DNA of 64,000 bases from Chryseobacterium sp. ZHDP1 (lineage in GTDB: Bacteria > Bacteroidota > Bacteroidia > Flavobacteriales > Weeksellaceae): contig NZ_CP075682.1 of assembly GCF_018603435.1 (NCBI RefSeq), forward strand, positions 1,798,001 to 1,862,000, written 5' to 3'. The notes below the pieces were generated by a model, which saw only the letters and a program-made list of their open reading frames with translations, made no database searches and was not told the DNA's origin. The position numbers and the translations under genes were made by a program. Of this stretch, positions 61,377 through 64,000 are shown one piece after another. Position 1 is the stretch's first letter. Every line of letters begins with the position of its first letter.

Positions 61377-62249
61377 TTATCCTAGAATTTTTGCAACAGT
61401 AGCACCAATATCAGCAGGAGAGTCTACCACGTTAATTCCGTTTTCTCTCATGATTTCCATCTTAGCCTGAGCTGTATCTTCTGCTCCGCCTACGATTGCA
61501 CCTGCGTGCCCCATTGTTCTTCCTTTAGGAGCAGTCTGTCCTGCGATGAAACCTACAACCGGCTTTGTAGAACCACTTGCTTTGTACCATCTTGCTGCTT
61601 CCGCTTCAAGACCTCCACCGATTTCTCCGATCATTACAACCGCTTCAGTTTCAGGATCGTTGATGAATAATTCCAAAGCTTCTCTTGTAGTTGTTCCGAT
61701 GATCGGGTCTCCACCGATACCGATTGCTGTAGAGATACCGTAACCCGCTCTTACTACCTGATCTGCAGCTTCGTAAGTAAGAGTACCAGATTTAGAAACG
61801 ATACCTACTTTACCTTTTTTGAAAACGAAACCTGGCATAATCCCAATTTTAGCTTCTTCAGAAGTAATGATTCCCGGGCAGTTCGGACCGATCAATCTGC
61901 AGTCTCTGTCAGCAATGTAAGATTTTACTTTCACCATATCCGCTACAGGAATACCTTCAGTAATACATACAATAACTTTGATCCCAGCTTCAGCAGCTTC
62001 CATAATAGCGTCAGCAGCAAATGCAGGCGGTACGAAAATAATACTTACGTTAGCTCCGGCTTTTTCTACAGCATCTGCTACCGTATTGAATACAGGCTTC
62101 CCTAAGTGCTCGCTTCCTCCTTTTCCCGGAGTAACACCTCCTACTACGTTGGTTCCGTATTCGATCATCTGGCTTGCGTGGAAAGTACCTTCGTTCCCTG
62201 TAAATCCTTGTACAATTACTTTAGAATCTTTGTTTACTAAAATTGACAT
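61377..62249 (-). CDS. sucD: Succinyl-CoA synthetase, alpha subunit
   Basis: A 290-residue subunit that binds CoA and carries the phospho-histidine in the TCA-cycle enzyme. Motifs: [13 protein letters not shown] (CoA loop), IGPNCPGI, and [10 protein letters not shown] with the phosphorylated histidine. sucC is not adjacent in this window. Its promoter may use TAAATTTG at 62293-62300. Neighbour of an LpxD-like gene and efp, an arrangement seen in related genomes. Confidence 0.97.
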   Translation of the reverse strand: MSILVNKDSKVIVQGFTGNEGTFHASQMIEYGTNVVGGVTPGKGGSEHLGKPVFNTVADAVEKAGANVSIIFVPPAFAADAIMEAAEAGIKVIVCITEGIPVADMVKVKSYIADRDCRLIGPNCPGIITSEEAKIGIMPGFVFKKGKVGIVSKSGTLTYEAADQVVRAGYGISTAIGIGGDPIIGTTTREALELFINDPETEAVVMIGEIGGGLEAEAARWYKASGSTKPVVGFIAGQTAPKGRTMGHAGAIVGGAEDTAQAKMEIMRENGINVVDSPADIGATVAKILG

Positions 62250-62292
62250 TTTATTATTTATTTAATTTATTTATTACTTTTTTAAATGCACA

Positions 62293-62300
62293 CAAATTTA
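62293..62300 (-). promoter_or_regulatory. -7 element of sucD
   Basis: On the minus strand TAAATTTG matches TAnnTTTG, 43 nt before the start codon. Confidence 0.35.
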
Positions 62301-62340
62301 ATTAAATTTCTTTGATTTAAGATAAATCTAACTAATTTGT

Positions 62341-63243
62341 TTATTTGAGATTTCTCAGTTTGACTTCTTTTTTAAGATACGTTTTAAAATCTTCCGCAAA
62401 CATCCCGATGTAAGTTCCTTTTTCGAGATCTCTGTTTACTCCGGTTTTCCCTAATAATACAGAACCGCTTTCAATTTTATTTCCTGAGGCAATGCCCACC
62501 TGTCCCCATAAGGTAACCTCATCACCGATAACACAGCATCCTGCAATACCGACCTGAGAAGCGATAAGACATTTTTTTCCAATCACGGTATCGTGCCCGA
62601 TCTGAATCTGATTATCCAGAACAGAACCTTCTCCGATAATGGTAGAATCTGTAACTCCTCTGTCGATAGTACAACCGTTTCCGATCTCTACATTGTTTTC
62701 GATCACTACGTTTCCTACCGAAATGAGACGGTCGAAATTGCCGTTCAGTTTTCTGTAATAAAAAGCGTCACCGCCTAAAACGGTATTAGACTGGATCACT
62801 ACATTATCTCCGATTACTGTTCTGTCGCCGATGACAACATTAGGAAAAATCAGGGTGTTTTTTCCTATTTTCACGTTATTTCCAATGACCGCAGAAGCAT
62901 GAATTTTTGTTCCCTCTCCTATTTCAGCATCATGAAGTTCTTCCGTGAAGTTATAGATTCTTGTAAAATGGGTATTGATTTTATTGAAATCTCTGAAAGG
63001 ATCTTCTGAAACCAACAGTGCTTTTCCTTCCGGACATTCTACTTCTTTATCGATCAAAATAATCGTCGCAGCGGAATTTAATGCTTTATCGTAATATTTG
63101 GGATGGTTAACGAAAACGATTTCACCGGCTTTTACCATGTGAATTTCGTTCGTTCCCAACACTTCGAAGTCTTCTGAACCTACAAATTTTGCCCCGATAA
63201 GTTCGGCAATGGTTTTCAGTTTTTGTGGCTGATGAAACGTCAT
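62341..63243 (-). CDS. LpxD-like UDP-3-O-acylglucosamine N-acyltransferase
   Basis: A 300-residue left-handed beta-helix acyltransferase of the lipid A pathway, with an N-terminal uridine-binding domain (about 1-105) and hexapeptide repeats (about 108-260, [20 protein letters not shown]). The catalytic histidine is in [13 protein letters not shown]. Shorter than E. coli LpxD (341). In related species there is a second, more typical lpxD elsewhere; this one, next to efp, may be a paralogue, so the exact acceptor is uncertain. Confidence 0.85.
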   Translation of the reverse strand: MTFHQPQKLKTIAELIGAKFVGSEDFEVLGTNEIHMVKAGEIVFVNHPKYYDKALNSAATIILIDKEVECPEGKALLVSEDPFRDFNKINTHFTRIYNFTEELHDAEIGEGTKIHASAVIGNNVKIGKNTLIFPNVVIGDRTVIGDNVVIQSNTVLGGDAFYYRKLNGNFDRLISVGNVVIENNVEIGNGCTIDRGVTDSTIIGEGSVLDNQIQIGHDTVIGKKCLIASQVGIAGCCVIGDEVTLWGQVGIASGNKIESGSVLLGKTGVNRDLEKGTYIGMFAEDFKTYLKKEVKLRNLK

Positions 63244-63330
63244 ATTTTTTTTAAATGATGTTTTAAATTTTCAACGGTGTCTTGAAATCCAGACACGGCT
63301 TTGTTTTTCCAATTTTAATTGCAGCCCGAC

Positions 63331-63360
63331 CGGACCCTTCGACAAGCTCAGGGTAAACTA
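63331..63360. repeat. Repeat word upstream of the LpxD-like gene
   Basis: GGACCCTTCGACAAGCTCAG is a sequence I recognise as recurrent in intergenic DNA of many Bacteroidota. It lies between efp and the LpxD-like gene, in a 184-nt spacer. Confidence 0.4.
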
Positions 63361-63427
63361 CAAAGCTGCCATAAAAAATGAAAGCTGAAAGTTGTTATAC
63401 TTCCAGCCTCATATTATTTGTGAATAA

Positions 63428-63994
63428 TTATTCTTTTACTCTTTCTAAGTAAGAACCGTCTTCTGTGCTTACTTTGATTTTGTCTCCCGGTTCAATGAAC
63501 AGAGGAACCATTACTCTTGCTCCTGTTTCTACGATTGCGTTTTTAAGAGCGTTGGTTGCTGTGTTTCCTTTTACTCCCGGATCAGCTTCCACTACTTCCA
63601 GATAAACGGACTGCGGTAATTCTGCTGAAAGCGGAGTTTCGTCTGCTTCTTTCAAAATGATGGTTACTTCTTCACCCGCTTTCATCAGGTTGGAGTTTTC
63701 GATCATTTCTTTGTTAAGGTATAACTGAGAGAAGTCATCGTTATTCATGAAGTGGAAACCATTTTCATCATCGTAAAGATACTGGTATTTTCTTGTGATT
63801 ACTTTTACCTCATCAATTTTGTGACCTGCAGAGAAAGTATTGTCGATTACTTTACCGTTGGTTACAGATTTTAATTTTGTTCTAACGAAAGCAGGACCTT
63901 TTCCCGGTTTTACGTGAAGGAATTCGATAACTTTATAAATATCGTTGCTGTATTCGATGCAAAGTCCTTTTCTGATATCGTTACTTGTTGCCAT
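63428..63994 (-). CDS. efp: Elongation factor P
   Basis: Relieves ribosome stalling at polyproline. 188 residues; three beta domains. The loop tip residue is K32 in VKPGKGPAF, the usual lysine that can be modified. The C-terminal VMVPLFIEPGDKIKVSTEDGSYLER is the conserved OB-domain end. Start ATG at 63994, 6 nt from the window edge, so regulatory sequence is outside the window. Confidence 0.97.
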   Translation of the reverse strand: MATSNDIRKGLCIEYSNDIYKVIEFLHVKPGKGPAFVRTKLKSVTNGKVIDNTFSAGHKIDEVKVITRKYQYLYDDENGFHFMNNDDFSQLYLNKEMIENSNLMKAGEEVTIILKEADETPLSAELPQSVYLEVVEADPGVKGNTATNALKNAIVETGARVMVPLFIEPGDKIKVSTEDGSYLERVKE

Positions 63995-64000
63995 TAATTA

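Noticed and set aside
1..64000. CRISPR arrays, rRNA and tRNA genes
   Set aside because: No repeat-spacer pattern and no cloverleaf or rRNA signature was found by reading the sequence.

Overview
The window looks like a chromosome segment of a Bacteroidota bacterium of the Chryseobacterium type (Flavobacteriia, Weeksellaceae). Three things point there: secreted proteins with C-terminal type IX secretion (Por) sorting domains, promoters of the flavobacterial kind (-33 TTG, -7 TAnnTTTG) in front of many genes, and gene content such as DUF4270, a GH92 mannosidase, arginine decarboxylase with agmatinase, and lpxD-like/efp/sucD neighbours. The DNA is AT-rich and no rRNA or tRNA gene was seen.

Region by region. 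(1) 1-6.2 kb is the end of an integrative element. It holds a cut-off HTH gene, a HipA/HipB toxin-antitoxin pair with a 51-nt operator palindrome, an orphan AbiEi-like regulator with its own palindrome, two unknown genes, a tyrosine recombinase and a two-HTH zinc-finger protein. It abuts the dnaK terminator. (2) 6.3-20 kb is housekeeping: dnaK, ppk1-ppx polyphosphate genes, a short-chain dehydrogenase-like protein with a small membrane peptide, a large secreted choice-of-anchor I protein, a sirtuin with a HEAT-repeat protein, an orphan LuxR response regulator, and Fe-S assembly genes (NifU-like, Mrp). (3) 20-30 kb is surface biology: a GH92 glycosidase, then a DUF4270 lipoprotein/outer-membrane protein pair divergent from a Kelch lipoprotein, DUF4907 lipoprotein, LytS-type kinase and LytTR regulator. 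(4) 30-40 kb holds a dicarboxylate symporter, BON-domain proteins, an outer-membrane beta-barrel receptor, a CocE-type hydrolase, and two alkylation repair proteins (AlkB-like, and an AraC-methyltransferase fusion).

(5) 40.9-43.3 kb is a small accessory island. An XRE regulator is divergent from a SymE-like toxin across a region with four copies of one decamer. Two further genes follow, each trailed by a related 3' element. (6) 43.5-64 kb returns to chromosome backbone: a DUF2089/YIP1/hydrolase operon, a HAD phosphatase, speA, a lipoprotein tyrosine phosphatase, thiamine pyrophosphokinase with a PduO-type adenosyltransferase, a WYL regulator with an ABC exporter, lptB with an unusual C-terminal extension, hemB, a Na+-type ABC exporter pair, sucD, an LpxD-like acyltransferase and efp. 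speA and speB together would turn arginine into putrescine.

Gene-free stretches are rich in small dispersed repeats. These include three copies of a GGCTAAAGCC element, two GC-rich perfect hairpins, a pair of about 85-nt direct repeats at 30.2 and 30.4 kb, and a pair of about 110-nt repeats at 35.8 and 51.6 kb. The candidates most worth pursuing as undescribed biology are the Kelch/DUF4270/DUF4907/LytTR surface locus, the XRE-SymE island with its cassette-like trailing elements, the orphan AbiEi-like gene, and the LptB fusion.
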